This document shows, in pieces, positions 23,936 to 32,077 of a stretch of 64,000 bases of DNA. Numbering within the stretch: the stretch's first letter is position 1; every line of letters begins with the position of its first letter. The DNA comes from Montanilutibacter psychrotolerans (GTDB taxonomy: Bacteria > Pseudomonadota > Gammaproteobacteria > Xanthomonadales > Xanthomonadaceae). The translations under genes were made by a program, and so were the position numbers. The DNA is taken from the NCBI RefSeq assembly GCF_003719825.1, contig NZ_RIBS01000007.1, forward strand, positions 62,001-126,000, read 5' to 3'. Under the pieces are notes generated by a model. It worked only from the letters and a program-made list of their open reading frames with translations, had not been told where the DNA came from and searched no databases.

Positions 23936-24454
23936 TCAACCGCTGGTGTCGTTCTCGCCCGGCGCCGGGTCGAGCCGCTGGATCACCTGCTCGATGTCCT
24001 TGCTCAGCGCCATGACCTTGAGCGCGTACTCGGCCAGGCGCCGGTCCGAATCGCTGTCCGGTGTCCACGCCGGCACCGGAACGGGCGTGCCGTGGTCGGG
24101 GTCGACCGCCACGAACACGATCACGCAGTGCGTGCACAGGCGGGCGGCAGTCGCTGCCTCGTCGAGCCCCGGATCGCGCGCGGTCACCTCGACAGCGAAA
24201 TGCATGCTGCTGGTGCCGGTGTGGATCAGCTTGGTATGCACCGTCACCAGATCGCTGATGCGGATCGGTGCCACGAAACGGATCCCGCCGACGGCGACGG
24301 TCACGCAGTACTTGCCACTCCAGCCGACGGCTGCGGCGTAGCCCGCCTGGTCGATCCATTTCATCACCATGCCGCCGTGCACCTTGCCGCCGTAGTTGAC
24401 GTCGGTCGGCTGGGCGAGAAACCGCAGCGTGAGTTCGCGTTGCTGGCCGCTCAT
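23936..24454 (-). CDS. Acyl-CoA thioesterase, hotdog fold (YciA/BACH-like)
   Basis: A 172-residue cytoplasmic hotdog protein. The block PTDVNYGGKVHGGMVMKWID with its Asn/His/Asp is the acyl-CoA hydrolase active-site helix, followed by RFVAPIRISDLVTVHTKL and FVAVDPDHGTPVPVP. Family members hydrolyse medium- to long-chain acyl-CoA. Start at MSGQQREL (24454); the much longer in-frame extension upstream (140 codons, Arg/Cys-rich) has no family character. It is divergent from the BTRD gene. Confidence 0.9.
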   Translation of the reverse strand: MSGQQRELTLRFLAQPTDVNYGGKVHGGMVMKWIDQAGYAAAVGWSGKYCVTVAVGGIRFVAPIRISDLVTVHTKLIHTGTSSMHFAVEVTARDPGLDEAATAARLCTHCVIVFVAVDPDHGTPVPVPAWTPDSDSDRRLAEYALKVMALSKDIEQVIQRLDPAPGENDTSG

Positions 24455-25015
24455 GCGCGGTCTCCGATGAAAGGGCGGAACATTATGGAGGCAGTGCGCC
24501 CCTCGGGATCGCGCGTCGCACTGGCCGCACACGCAGTTGTGCAGCCACTTTACGCAAGCACCACGCCACACCGAGTGCGCGCGTCGCCCCCGCGGCTGGC
24601 ACACGCTGCGTTGATCGCCAAGCCATCGTTGTCGCCACGACGCAGCAGGGCAACCGGACGTCGATCCGCGCCCGCGTCGCTTCCCGCAACCAGGTGGAAC
24701 CGGTCGCTCCGGTCGGTTTGCCGACGACCTCGCGCGACAGCGCAAACCCGCGCTCATACCGATCACGCGCGCATCAGCGAAAGCCAATTCCCGCAACGCT
24801 GTCGCGCCCCATCGCGCCTGTCGCGCAGGTGGTTGCATCCGAGCTGCCACGTCATCGCAGCGAAAACAGGCCAAAAACGCACAGCGATCGATCGCTGTCC
24901 TGCAATGACCAACACATGCGTTTCATGACCACGTGCCCGGATCGGCACGGTCGAGGACGGCCGCAGTACGCCTCCTCTGATCCATCCCCTCAGTCGAAAC
25001 ATCGAGGTCGTATTG
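24455..25015. other. Long divergent intergenic region with an 18-bp perfect palindrome
   Basis: About 560 bases between the thioesterase (minus) and BTRD (plus) genes, with no convincing ORF. The most notable element is the perfect palindrome ACAGCGATCGATCGCTGT at 24881-24898, about 120 bases before the BTRD start and listed separately. Base composition is slightly more AT-rich around 24840-24945, as expected for a promoter region. Confidence 0.5.
24881..24898. promoter_or_regulatory. Perfect 18-bp palindrome, candidate operator
   Basis: ACAGCGATCGATCGCTGT is identical to its reverse complement. It lies about 118 bases upstream of the BTRD/beta-lactamase-fold gene and 430 bases from the divergent thioesterase start. 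A dimeric repressor or activator site is the simplest reading; no bound factor is known from the sequence. Confidence 0.4.
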
Positions 25016-26947
25016 ATGAAAACCATTCTCCCGCGCCTGCTCGTTCGCAGCGCACTCGCCATCGCTCTGTCGACGTTCGCGCTTGGCGCCTCGGCAGCGC
25101 TCGACACCACCGCGCGCACGACCGACCACTCGGTCAACGCCCCCACCGGCTGGTGGGTCTACAACGGCGTCACCTCCGCGCAGGTAAGCAGCCTGCTCAC
25201 CACCAACAGCGCGCGCCTTACCCAGATCCACGTGGACGGCATCGTCAGCGGCGCGCCGCGCTTCACCGTCCGCATGGTGCGCAACAGCGGCGCGTACGCC
25301 GTGCCGGGATGGTGGTGGTACCACGGCATGACGTTCGCCCAGGTTGGCAGCCTGCTGAGCAGCAACAGCGCGCGCCTGGTCGACCTCGAGCCCTACGACG
25401 CGGGCGGCGGCACCATCCGCTACGCCGCGGTGATGGTGGCCAACACTGGCGTCACGGCGCGCAACTGGAGCTACCTCAGCGGCGTCAGCGCAACGCAGAT
25501 CGCCACCAACCTCGCCAGCAGCGGTCATCGCCTGGTCGATCTGGACACCTACTACGTCGGCACCAGCAAGTACTACTCGATGGTTGCCGTGGCCAACACC
25601 GGCACCGACGCCAAGGCGTGGCAGTGGTGGGTCAACCAGAGCAAGGCCAGCGTGTCCTCGCGCGTGTCCTCGTTCAGTGGTCGCGTGGTCAAGCTGGACC
25701 GCAATCGCGACGGCACCTACAACTTCATCCAGGTCCGCAACACCGGAGCCGACGCCACTGCCTGGTGGTACCAGTACGGATTCTCCTCGGGCTCTTCGCT
25801 GATCAACTACGCCAACCAGCTGGGCGTGCGCCCGGTCGACGTCCACAGCTACATCTACACCGATGGCACGCGCCGCTACGACGCCGCCTTCATCGACAAC
25901 ACCAACACGTCCACGCGACGCATGCGCAACTACATGGGTCAGACGTTCCTGGACAGCAGCGGCAATCCTTCCATCGGCATCTTCGAGGCCTACCTCAAGC
26001 AGGTCGGTGGCAGCGTCAAGGTCGATCTCAACTCGCGTCGTCGCGCCGAAACGGCCAGCGCCCTGAAGACCCTGCACCTGCTGCACTCGATGCGGCGCGT
26101 CGCGGCCGGAACCGACAACATCCTCACCGCGTTCACCTATTACGACTATCGCACCGGCACGCTGACCGAACGCAAGAACGCCTGCCCGGATCCGTCCAAG
26201 GAAGTGCCCGCCAACGCCCGCGTCGACTACAACTTCGAGAAGGGCCTGGACCAGATGATGAGCATCTCGGACAACCGGACCACGCGCGGCACGGTGATCC
26301 GCTATGGCGGCTTTGCTCCGTTCAACGCCACCGCCACCGCCACCGGGCTGACCGGCACCACCCTGCGCCACAACATCGGCTGTGGGTACTACAACTTCAC
26401 CACCGGCAAGGTCGATCCGACCAACCGCCGCAACGACACCACCGTGGCCGATCTGGCACGCATGTACGAAGGCGTGTGGAATTCCACGTTGCTGAGCAAC
26501 ACGAACTCGGCCCGCACGGAATTCCTGGAATCGGCCAACCCCGGCACCGGTGTCAGCACGGCGCTGCAGGCGATCATCAACCAGGAAGCGACCGCACTGG
26601 GCAAGTCGGCCGCGGTGGCCAGCGCGTTCGGTGCCAACGTGCAGACCTGGGGCAAGGGTGGCAGCTACAACACGTCGCTGCCCGACGCCAATGGCAACGC
26701 CGGGCAGCGGGTCATCATCCGCTCGGGCGCGGGCCTGATCCGACTGCCGATCAAGGTGTCGGGCGTACTCCAGTACCGCACCTATTCGTTCGCGCGATTG
26801 ATCTCCGACGTCAAGGTGCCGTGCTGGGAAAACGGTGACACCCCGGCGATCGATTGCCCGGTGGCCACCAACTACGCCACGGCCTACTCGAACGCCGCCA
26901 ACGAGCTGTATCGCGACGAGATCCGCTCAGCGCTGGCGACCTGGTAA
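25016..26947 (+). CDS. Secreted BTRD-repeat protein with C-terminal serine beta-lactamase-fold hydrolase (polyglycine hydrolase-like)
   Basis: A 643-residue exported protein. The signal peptide ends LGASAA (about 29). Residues about 46-296 hold five repeats of about 50 residues, each with a W-rich start (GWWVYNG, GWWWYHG, WSYLSG, WQWWVN, WWYQYG), a central NSARLVDL-type segment and an end like VANTG. These match bacterial tandem repeat domain 1, found in fungal polyglycine hydrolases. The C-terminal half has the class A beta-lactamase-type triad of motifs: SxxK (Ser348-Lys351), SDN (418-420) and KGG (547-549). It is probably a periplasmic or extracellular amidase or peptidase; resistance to beta-lactams is not implied. 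GAGG precedes the ATG at 25016. Confidence 0.82.
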   Translation: MKTILPRLLVRSALAIALSTFALGASAALDTTARTTDHSVNAPTGWWVYNGVTSAQVSSLLTTNSARLTQIHVDGIVSGAPRFTVRMVRNSGAYAVPGWWWYHGMTFAQVGSLLSSNSARLVDLEPYDAGGGTIRYAAVMVANTGVTARNWSYLSGVSATQIATNLASSGHRLVDLDTYYVGTSKYYSMVAVANTGTDAKAWQWWVNQSKASVSSRVSSFSGRVVKLDRNRDGTYNFIQVRNTGADATAWWYQYGFSSGSSLINYANQLGVRPVDVHSYIYTDGTRRYDAAFIDNTNTSTRRMRNYMGQTFLDSSGNPSIGIFEAYLKQVGGSVKVDLNSRRRAETASALKTLHLLHSMRRVAAGTDNILTAFTYYDYRTGTLTERKNACPDPSKEVPANARVDYNFEKGLDQMMSISDNRTTRGTVIRYGGFAPFNATATATGLTGTTLRHNIGCGYYNFTTGKVDPTNRRNDTTVADLARMYEGVWNSTLLSNTNSARTEFLESANPGTGVSTALQAIINQEATALGKSAAVASAFGANVQTWGKGGSYNTSLPDANGNAGQRVIIRSGAGLIRLPIKVSGVLQYRTYSFARLISDVKVPCWENGDTPAIDCPVATNYATAYSNAANELYRDEIRSALATW

Positions 26948-26987
26948 GTCGACTCGATCATGAGTTGAAGCAACCACGTCCAGCGCC

Positions 26988-27031
26988 GGTGCGACCGCTC
27001 TCCCCCTCGGGCGGTCGCACCACCTTTTTTT
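26988..27031 (+). terminator. Strong intrinsic terminator
   Basis: An 11-bp perfect stem GGTGCGACCGC / GCGGTCGCACC with a 12-base loop is followed by ACC and T7. It terminates the BTRD gene 40 bases after its stop. Confidence 0.93.
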
Positions 27032-27041
27032 CGGGAATCGC

Positions 27042-27764
27042 ATGAAAGACGCTCAAGCTCATCTTTCGATGGCCACGCCGTTGACGGTCACGCCGTCGAA
27101 GGCCAACCAAACTCCTGCTGCCCGCCTTCGCGGGCGTTTCCCCTCGCGCGTTCTGGGTCCGGTGGCGGTGTCGATCGTCGGCGCGGTGCTTCTCGTCGCG
27201 CTGCGCATGCCAACGCCACCGCCCATCGATGCAGCGAGTGCTCTGCAGGCGGACTTGCCTGGCACCACGACTCACGCGCCACCGGGCACCGTGCCCGATG
27301 GCGGACCGACCCAGGTCAGCGTCAGGCCATCGAACGGCCAAGGTCAGGTGGTTCGCGACGGCGGTGAGATCGTCATTGCATTCGACAATCAACCGGGCCG
27401 GCTGGCCGCGCAACAGCTCGCCGCGGCCACTGACACACGCTTCGTCCAGGGCCGCGAGCTGCTGGACGGCCTGGCGCCAGTGTCCCTGCAATGGCGTGGC
27501 AGCAGCCGTGCGCAGGCTTGGAACCTGGTGCTGGGCCACCGCATCGGCCATGTCGTGCATTGCGATGATCGTGGCTGCATGGTGTCGCTGTTCGCATCGA
27601 CCGACGACCCCAACCAGGCCCCGATCCGAGGCGCGAGCCCGAATGCGGGCTTCGACGCGCCGGTGGACGGGAGCGCGACGCGGACGGAGGTACCGGCTGA
27701 CCCGGTGTCGGCAGAGGCGCCGGTGCCACGGGACATGATCGACGAATCCGTGCTCGGCGGCTGA
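27042..27764 (+). CDS. Hypothetical membrane-anchored protein with STN-like segment
   Basis: A 240-residue protein of no family I can name. An N-terminal basic region precedes one hydrophobic segment (about 40-56, PVAVSIVGAVLLVAL), so it is either an uncleaved anchor or a long signal. Residues about 105-170 (IVIAFDNQPGRLAAQQLAAA ... QWRGSSRAQAWNLVLG) have the pattern of the secretin/TonB short N-terminal (STN) domain: a strand, a helix, then a strand and a helix. A CDDRGCM cysteine pair follows. The tail is Pro/Asp-rich. The start lies only 10 bases after the T tract of the preceding terminator, so a promoter of its own must overlap it or it is read by leakage. Confidence 0.6.
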   Translation: MKDAQAHLSMATPLTVTPSKANQTPAARLRGRFPSRVLGPVAVSIVGAVLLVALRMPTPPPIDAASALQADLPGTTTHAPPGTVPDGGPTQVSVRPSNGQGQVVRDGGEIVIAFDNQPGRLAAQQLAAATDTRFVQGRELLDGLAPVSLQWRGSSRAQAWNLVLGHRIGHVVHCDDRGCMVSLFASTDDPNQAPIRGASPNAGFDAPVDGSATRTEVPADPVSAEAPVPRDMIDESVLGG

Positions 27765-27866
27765 GCCGCCCTCCGCCACCCCGGTTGCGAAACGCGCACG
27801 GCGCTTGCCCGCCGAACCGGTCTCGGGCGATGCTCGCCGACATAGCCGGCTATGTTGGAAATCGAA

Positions 27867-28301
27867 ATGGGCAGGACGATCCTGGGCGTGGTGGCGGGCG
27901 TGGTGGTGATGTTCCTGGTGATCATGGGCATCGAAACCATCGGTCACGCGATCTACCCGCCGCCTGCCGGGCTGGACGCGACCAACCCCGCTCACGAAGC
28001 GGCCTTCGTGCATTTCATCGAGACGATGCCCGCCCTGGCCAAGGCCATACTGGTGCTGGCCTGGACGCTGGGTGCCTTTGCCGGCGGATTCGTCGCGGCG
28101 AAGATCGCCCGGCACCCGCGCCCGGCCGCCGTGCTGATCGCGCTGGTGGTGATGTCGGGCGTGGTCGGAATGATCCTCGCCGTGCCCCACCCCTCGTGGC
28201 TGGCCGCTGCCGGGCTGTTGTTGCCGATACCCGCCGCACTGCTGGCGGCCCGGCTTGCCCGCGGGCGCCCGTCCGACAGCGGCGCCCACGCCGGCAACTG
28301 A
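27867..28301 (+). CDS. Hypothetical small integral membrane protein
   Basis: A 144-residue protein with four predicted membrane helices (about 3-22, 52-72, 79-99 and 103-121) and the periplasmic loop GHAIYPPPAGLDATNPAHEA. The start is taken at MGRTILGVV because GGAA lies 6 bases before it; an ATG five codons earlier also fits the frame. I recognise no functional motif. It is the first of two unrelated small membrane-protein genes on the same strand. Confidence 0.7.
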   Translation: MGRTILGVVAGVVVMFLVIMGIETIGHAIYPPPAGLDATNPAHEAAFVHFIETMPALAKAILVLAWTLGAFAGGFVAAKIARHPRPAAVLIALVVMSGVVGMILAVPHPSWLAAAGLLLPIPAALLAARLARGRPSDSGAHAGN

Positions 28302-28398
28302 CGCTCATACCGAATCAGACACTCGCCGCTGGCCGCGATCACCGATCGCGGTAGCGCGTAGCCACGCACGCACCCAACCTTTCGAGAAATGCTGCCCC

Positions 28399-28842
28399 AT
28401 GCGATCCATCGCCCATGCCCTCGCCTCGTTCCTGATCGCCGCCCTGATCGGCGGATTGCTGGCGGTTCCGTTCGCCCCCGATGACCACCTGGCCTGGCTG
28501 ATCGGCGCAGCACTGATGGCGATCGGCGTCATCGCGGCCTACAAGGGCATCGAAGCGGTGGCGTTGCTGTTCGCGCCCCTGCTGTTGGCGCAGATGGGCC
28601 TGCGCAAGCTACGCGGGCAACCGATGCTGGGAACCTCGCGCGGGCCGCGGCGCGAGTGGGGATGGCGCCTGTTGTTCACGATCTTCTACGCGATGTTCGC
28701 TTTCCTCACGGGAATCGCGGTGGCCGCATTCCCGGGGGGCCACGGACCGATCCTCGGGGCATTGGCCTTCGGAATGGTCGGGTTGCTGTACGGCGCGCTG
28801 GTCTCGTACACGGTGATCCGCGACTTCGGGGACGCGCCCTAG
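28399..28842 (+). CDS. Hypothetical integral membrane protein
   Basis: A 147-residue protein, almost entirely hydrophobic, with about five membrane segments (6-27, 31-48, 50-66, 89-109 and 115-137) and one basic cytoplasmic loop (LRKLRGQPMLGTSRGPRRE). The start at MRSIAHAL follows a weak ribosome site; a longer in-frame extension is Arg/Thr-rich and not credible. No function is apparent, and no membership in the preceding gene's family. Confidence 0.68.
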   Translation: MRSIAHALASFLIAALIGGLLAVPFAPDDHLAWLIGAALMAIGVIAAYKGIEAVALLFAPLLLAQMGLRKLRGQPMLGTSRGPRREWGWRLLFTIFYAMFAFLTGIAVAAFPGGHGPILGALAFGMVGLLYGALVSYTVIRDFGDAP

Positions 28843-28974
28843 CGCAACCTGCTGCGCGTCGTCGAGGCCAATCGACCGCCTGCGTTGGCGCGGTTCTGGT
28901 AACCGGGGCAACCTGCCACCGCGGGTGCACGGGCTTTGGCTAGACTGTCGCGCCCTCCCCCCGACACAGCCTCG

Positions 28975-29463
28975 ATGCCATATACCCCGATCGTCGCGAC
29001 TCTCGGCTACGTGCTTTCCCCCGACGGATGCGATGTGTTGCTGGTGCACCGCAATGCGCGTCCGGGCGACCCGCACCTGGGCAAGTACAACGGTCTGGGC
29101 GGCAAGCTGGAGGCCGACGAGGACGTAGTTGCCGGCATGCGCCGCGAGATCCACGAAGAAGCCGGTATCGACTGCGATGAACTGTCGCTGCGCGGCACGA
29201 TCAGCTGGCCGGGCTTTGGCAAGCACGGTGAGGACTGGCTCGGCTTCGTGTTCGTGGTCAGCCGATTCAGTGGCACCGCGTTCACCAGCAACCCCGAGGG
29301 CACGCTCGAGTGGGTCCCGTTGGCCCGGCTGCACGAATTGCCGATGTGGGAAGGCGATCGCCAATTCCTGCCGCTGGTGTTCGATACCGACCCCCGCCAG
29401 TTTCATGGCGTGATGCCCTACCGGGACGGGCGCATGCAGTCGTGGCGCTACTCGCGGATATGA
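28975..29463 (+). CDS. Nudix hydrolase, MutT/8-oxo-dGTPase-like
   Basis: A 162-residue cytoplasmic Nudix hydrolase. The Nudix box runs from residue 43 to 65 (GKLEADE...GMRREIHEEAGI) and matches GX5EX7REUXEEXGU with the metal-binding RE..EE intact. The N-terminal strand TLGYVLSPDGCDVLLVHRN and the preceding LGKYNGLGG are typical of MutT-type 8-oxo-dGTP or 8-oxo-GTP hydrolases, which sanitise oxidised nucleotides. The C-terminal RQFHGVMPYRDGRMQSW pattern is common in this subgroup. The upstream extension of 13 codons is not used. Confidence 0.9.
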   Translation: MPYTPIVATLGYVLSPDGCDVLLVHRNARPGDPHLGKYNGLGGKLEADEDVVAGMRREIHEEAGIDCDELSLRGTISWPGFGKHGEDWLGFVFVVSRFSGTAFTSNPEGTLEWVPLARLHELPMWEGDRQFLPLVFDTDPRQFHGVMPYRDGRMQSWRYSRI

Positions 29464-29626
29464 ATCTGCCGCCGGACGCCCCCGCCCGGAGGCGCGGCTG
29501 TCAACCTGCTGCATCCGGATGCGGCAACAATGGCCGGTAACAGGCATCATCTGCACGGGGCCGCCAGGGGGCAGTGGCGCGCCCGCGCGTTAGCCTATTG
29601 ATCGCCCCGGACCGGACACGGCAAGG

Positions 29627-30133
29627 ATGACCCTGCGCGCCACCCTGCTCCTGTTGCTCGCGTTGCTTGCGCTGGTGGCCCTCGGGCCACTCGGCGCCGA
29701 CATCGATGGGACGACATCGCGCAGCAACGACGCCTACCTGTCCAAGCTCACCGCGATTTCCGCCGAAAGCAGCCACCTGTGCCGCGGCAGCAGCGACTAC
29801 CCCGGCGGCGTCGCCGCCGACTTGATGGAAGCGCGCCGGCTGGTCCGGCTGGGCCGCAACCGCGAACAGATCCTCGAAACGCTGGCGATCCCGCCGTCGC
29901 CACCGGCCGGCCCGGCGGCGCAGGCGATGATCGAAGGCGCGATCGACGCCTTCCAGCGCAATCCACGGTGGAACGGCCCGCGCCGGCAGGAGGCCTCGGT
30001 GTCGCTTTGCCTGGCGCTGCTGTCCTCGTTCGAGCGCAAGAACCTCGAAGCGCCTCCCGGACGGGACCGCCTGAAGCTGCTGTCCGACAGCACGCGCGAC
30101 ATGCTGGCCTTCATTGCCCGCATGGTGCGCTGA
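29627..30133 (+). CDS. Hypothetical secreted or membrane-anchored protein
   Basis: A 168-residue protein with a strong hydrophobic N-terminus (MTLRATLLLLLALLALVALG, signal peptide or anchor) and a mainly helical soluble part. One Cys (SSHLCRG) and one later Cys (VSLCLALL) could pair. I recognise no family. The segment DLMEARRLVRLGRNREQILE could contribute to protein interaction. The ATG follows CAAGG by 1 base. It is convergent with the next membrane protein gene, with a 27-base gap. Confidence 0.62.
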   Translation: MTLRATLLLLLALLALVALGPLGADIDGTTSRSNDAYLSKLTAISAESSHLCRGSSDYPGGVAADLMEARRLVRLGRNREQILETLAIPPSPPAGPAAQAMIEGAIDAFQRNPRWNGPRRQEASVSLCLALLSSFERKNLEAPPGRDRLKLLSDSTRDMLAFIARMVR

Positions 30134-30160
30134 GCGCGACCCGCCGGCGGCTGGCCTCCG

Positions 30161-30559
30161 TCATCCCATGGCGTTGATCAACAGAAGCAGGGCGACGAGG
30201 ACGGCAAACAGCGGGATGCCGACCACCACGACAACCACCAGCGACAGACCCAGCGCCAGATTGCCGTAACCGCGGGCCGCGGGATGGGCGGGCTTCCTGA
30301 TCAGCAGTGTGGTCACCGCCAGCGAGGCCACGGTCAGTGCGGCGAACAGCCAAGGCGCGCGCAACGCGATCCGTGCCGGCAGGTAGTAACTGGCCGAGCT
30401 CTCAAGCACGTCCTTGAACTCGATGGCGACAGCCAGCGTCACGGCCAAACCGCCCGCGCAGGCCAACGTGGCAAGTACCGCTGCGACCCGAGGCCAGAGC
30501 ACGACCGGGCGCGGAGCCGCCACCGCGGTATCCGCGGCGCGGGGATGGGATTCACTCAT
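30161..30559 (-). CDS. Hypothetical membrane protein
   Basis: A 132-residue protein with three or four hydrophobic segments (24-46, 65-86 and a long 100-131 that can span twice). The N-terminal 22 residues are polar and Ala/Pro-rich. Nothing identifies a function. The start at MSESHPRA (30559) is chosen over a 40-codon upstream extension that is Arg/Gly-rich. The symporter gene lies downstream on the same strand relative to transcription from the right, 89 bases away. Confidence 0.66.
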   Translation of the reverse strand: MSESHPRAADTAVAAPRPVVLWPRVAAVLATLACAGGLAVTLAVAIEFKDVLESSASYYLPARIALRAPWLFAALTVASLAVTTLLIRKPAHPAARGYGNLALGLSLVVVVVVGIPLFAVLVALLLLINAMG

Positions 30560-30647
30560 GTCTGTCGGGCCTTCCTTGGCAGGGCCGGACAGTGTCGAGC
30601 GTCCCCGTGCGAAAAGCGTCAGCAGAATCCCTACCCGTCGGTGCGAC

Positions 30648-31937
30648 TTATGCTGCCTCGCGCTCGCCGCGATCCTCACCCTCGGCGATGCCCAGATTGC
30701 TCGACGCCGCGTTGTAGACCTGCTGGTCGAGCAGCCCGGTCTCGCGTGCCACCAACGTGGGAACCAGCATCTGGCCGGTGACGTTGGTCATCGTGCGCAT
30801 CATGTCCAGCACGCGGTCGATGGCCACCAGGTACCCGATGCCCTCCAGCGGCAGGCCCGCCGCGCTCAGCACCAGGGTCACCATGACGATCGCGGTGCCC
30901 GGCACGCCGGCGGTTCCGAAACTGCCCAGCACCGACGCGATCAGGATCGTGAAGTACTGGCTGGGCTCGAGCGTGATGCCGAAATACTGCGAGACGAACA
31001 TCGCCGTGAGCGCCGGGTAGATCGCGCCACAGCCGTCCATCTTGATGCTGGCGCCCAGCGGCACCGCAAACGCCGCGTAGTCCTTGTCGACCCCCAGGTT
31101 GTGGGTGACCGCGCGGATTGCCGCCGGCATCGAGGCGAAACTCGACGAGCTCACGAACGCCACCTGCATCGCCGGGGCCGCGCCGCGGAAGAACTTCAGC
31201 GGGCTGAGCCCGTGCGCTGCCACCAGCGAGCCGTACACCACCACGATGTGCAGCGCGCAGGCCAGGTACAGCGCGAATACGAACGTCCCCAGCGGGAGCA
31301 GCTTGTCGAAGCCGTAGGCGCCGACCAGCGAACCGATCAGGCCGAAGGTACCCAGCGGGGTCATCTCCAGCACGAAGCGGGTGACCTGCACCATGGTGTC
31401 GCTGGCCTCGCCGACCAGCTTGCGCAGGCCAGCAGTCTTCTCGCCCAGCTTGACCAGCGCGAAACCGACCAGCCCAGCGAACACGATCACCTGCAGGATC
31501 TTGCCCTCGGCCAGCGCCTTGAAGGGATTGCCAGGCACCACGTCGAGCAGCACCTGCACCCACGACGGCAGTTCGCGCACGGTGTAGTCGGGCGCCATCG
31601 CCAGTCCGGCCAGGCCCCTACCGGGCTGCAACGCCCAGCCGACGCCCAGTCCGACCAGCACGGCCAGCGTCGCGGTGATCGCAAACCACAGGAAGGTGCG
31701 ACTGCCCAGCAGCGCCATCGATTTCTGGCCGTGCAGCGAGGCGACGGCGTTCATCACCGCGAACAGCACCAGCGGCACCGCGATCATCTTGATCAGGGTC
31801 ACGTAGATCGTGCCCAACGGTTCCAGCCACGTCTTCGCGGCGGGTCCGAGCAGCCAGCCGGCGAACGCGCCCAGCACAAAGCCGGCCAGCACGCGCTGCC
31901 AGAACGGGATCTTCAACCAGGCCGAAACCAGCTTCAT
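30648..31937 (-). CDS. Dicarboxylate/amino acid:cation symporter (DAACS family)
   Basis: A 429-residue inner-membrane transporter of the GltP/DctA family. Start MKLVSAWLKIPFWQRVLAGF; about eight helices plus two re-entrant hairpins. The substrate-binding serine-rich hairpin reads FVSSSSFASMPA, followed by LGASIKMDGCGAIYPAL and the second hairpin GTAGVPGTAIVMVTLVL, both diagnostic. Substrates are glutamate, aspartate or C4-dicarboxylates driven by Na+ or H+. The Asp in KMDG and the sequence DRVLDMMRTMTNVTGQ are conserved. Confidence 0.93.
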   Translation of the reverse strand: MKLVSAWLKIPFWQRVLAGFVLGAFAGWLLGPAAKTWLEPLGTIYVTLIKMIAVPLVLFAVMNAVASLHGQKSMALLGSRTFLWFAITATLAVLVGLGVGWALQPGRGLAGLAMAPDYTVRELPSWVQVLLDVVPGNPFKALAEGKILQVIVFAGLVGFALVKLGEKTAGLRKLVGEASDTMVQVTRFVLEMTPLGTFGLIGSLVGAYGFDKLLPLGTFVFALYLACALHIVVVYGSLVAAHGLSPLKFFRGAAPAMQVAFVSSSSFASMPAAIRAVTHNLGVDKDYAAFAVPLGASIKMDGCGAIYPALTAMFVSQYFGITLEPSQYFTILIASVLGSFGTAGVPGTAIVMVTLVLSAAGLPLEGIGYLVAIDRVLDMMRTMTNVTGQMLVPTLVARETGLLDQQVYNAASSNLGIAEGEDRGEREAA

Positions 31938-32077
31938 CGGCAAAGCACTCACGAAGGCGAGCCCCGACGATAGCCCGAGCCAGCACATCCGCGCGAGTCC
32001 GCAGATGCAACGGCGGCATCCCGAATCCGCAACAAGGCGACGGCATAATCCGTCTGTTTCCCGTCCGGCACCCTTTG

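Noticed and set aside
25016-26947. Beta-lactam resistance enzyme
   Set aside because: SxxK, SDN and KGG are present, but the repeats in front fit polyglycine hydrolase-like proteins. Resistance cannot be inferred.
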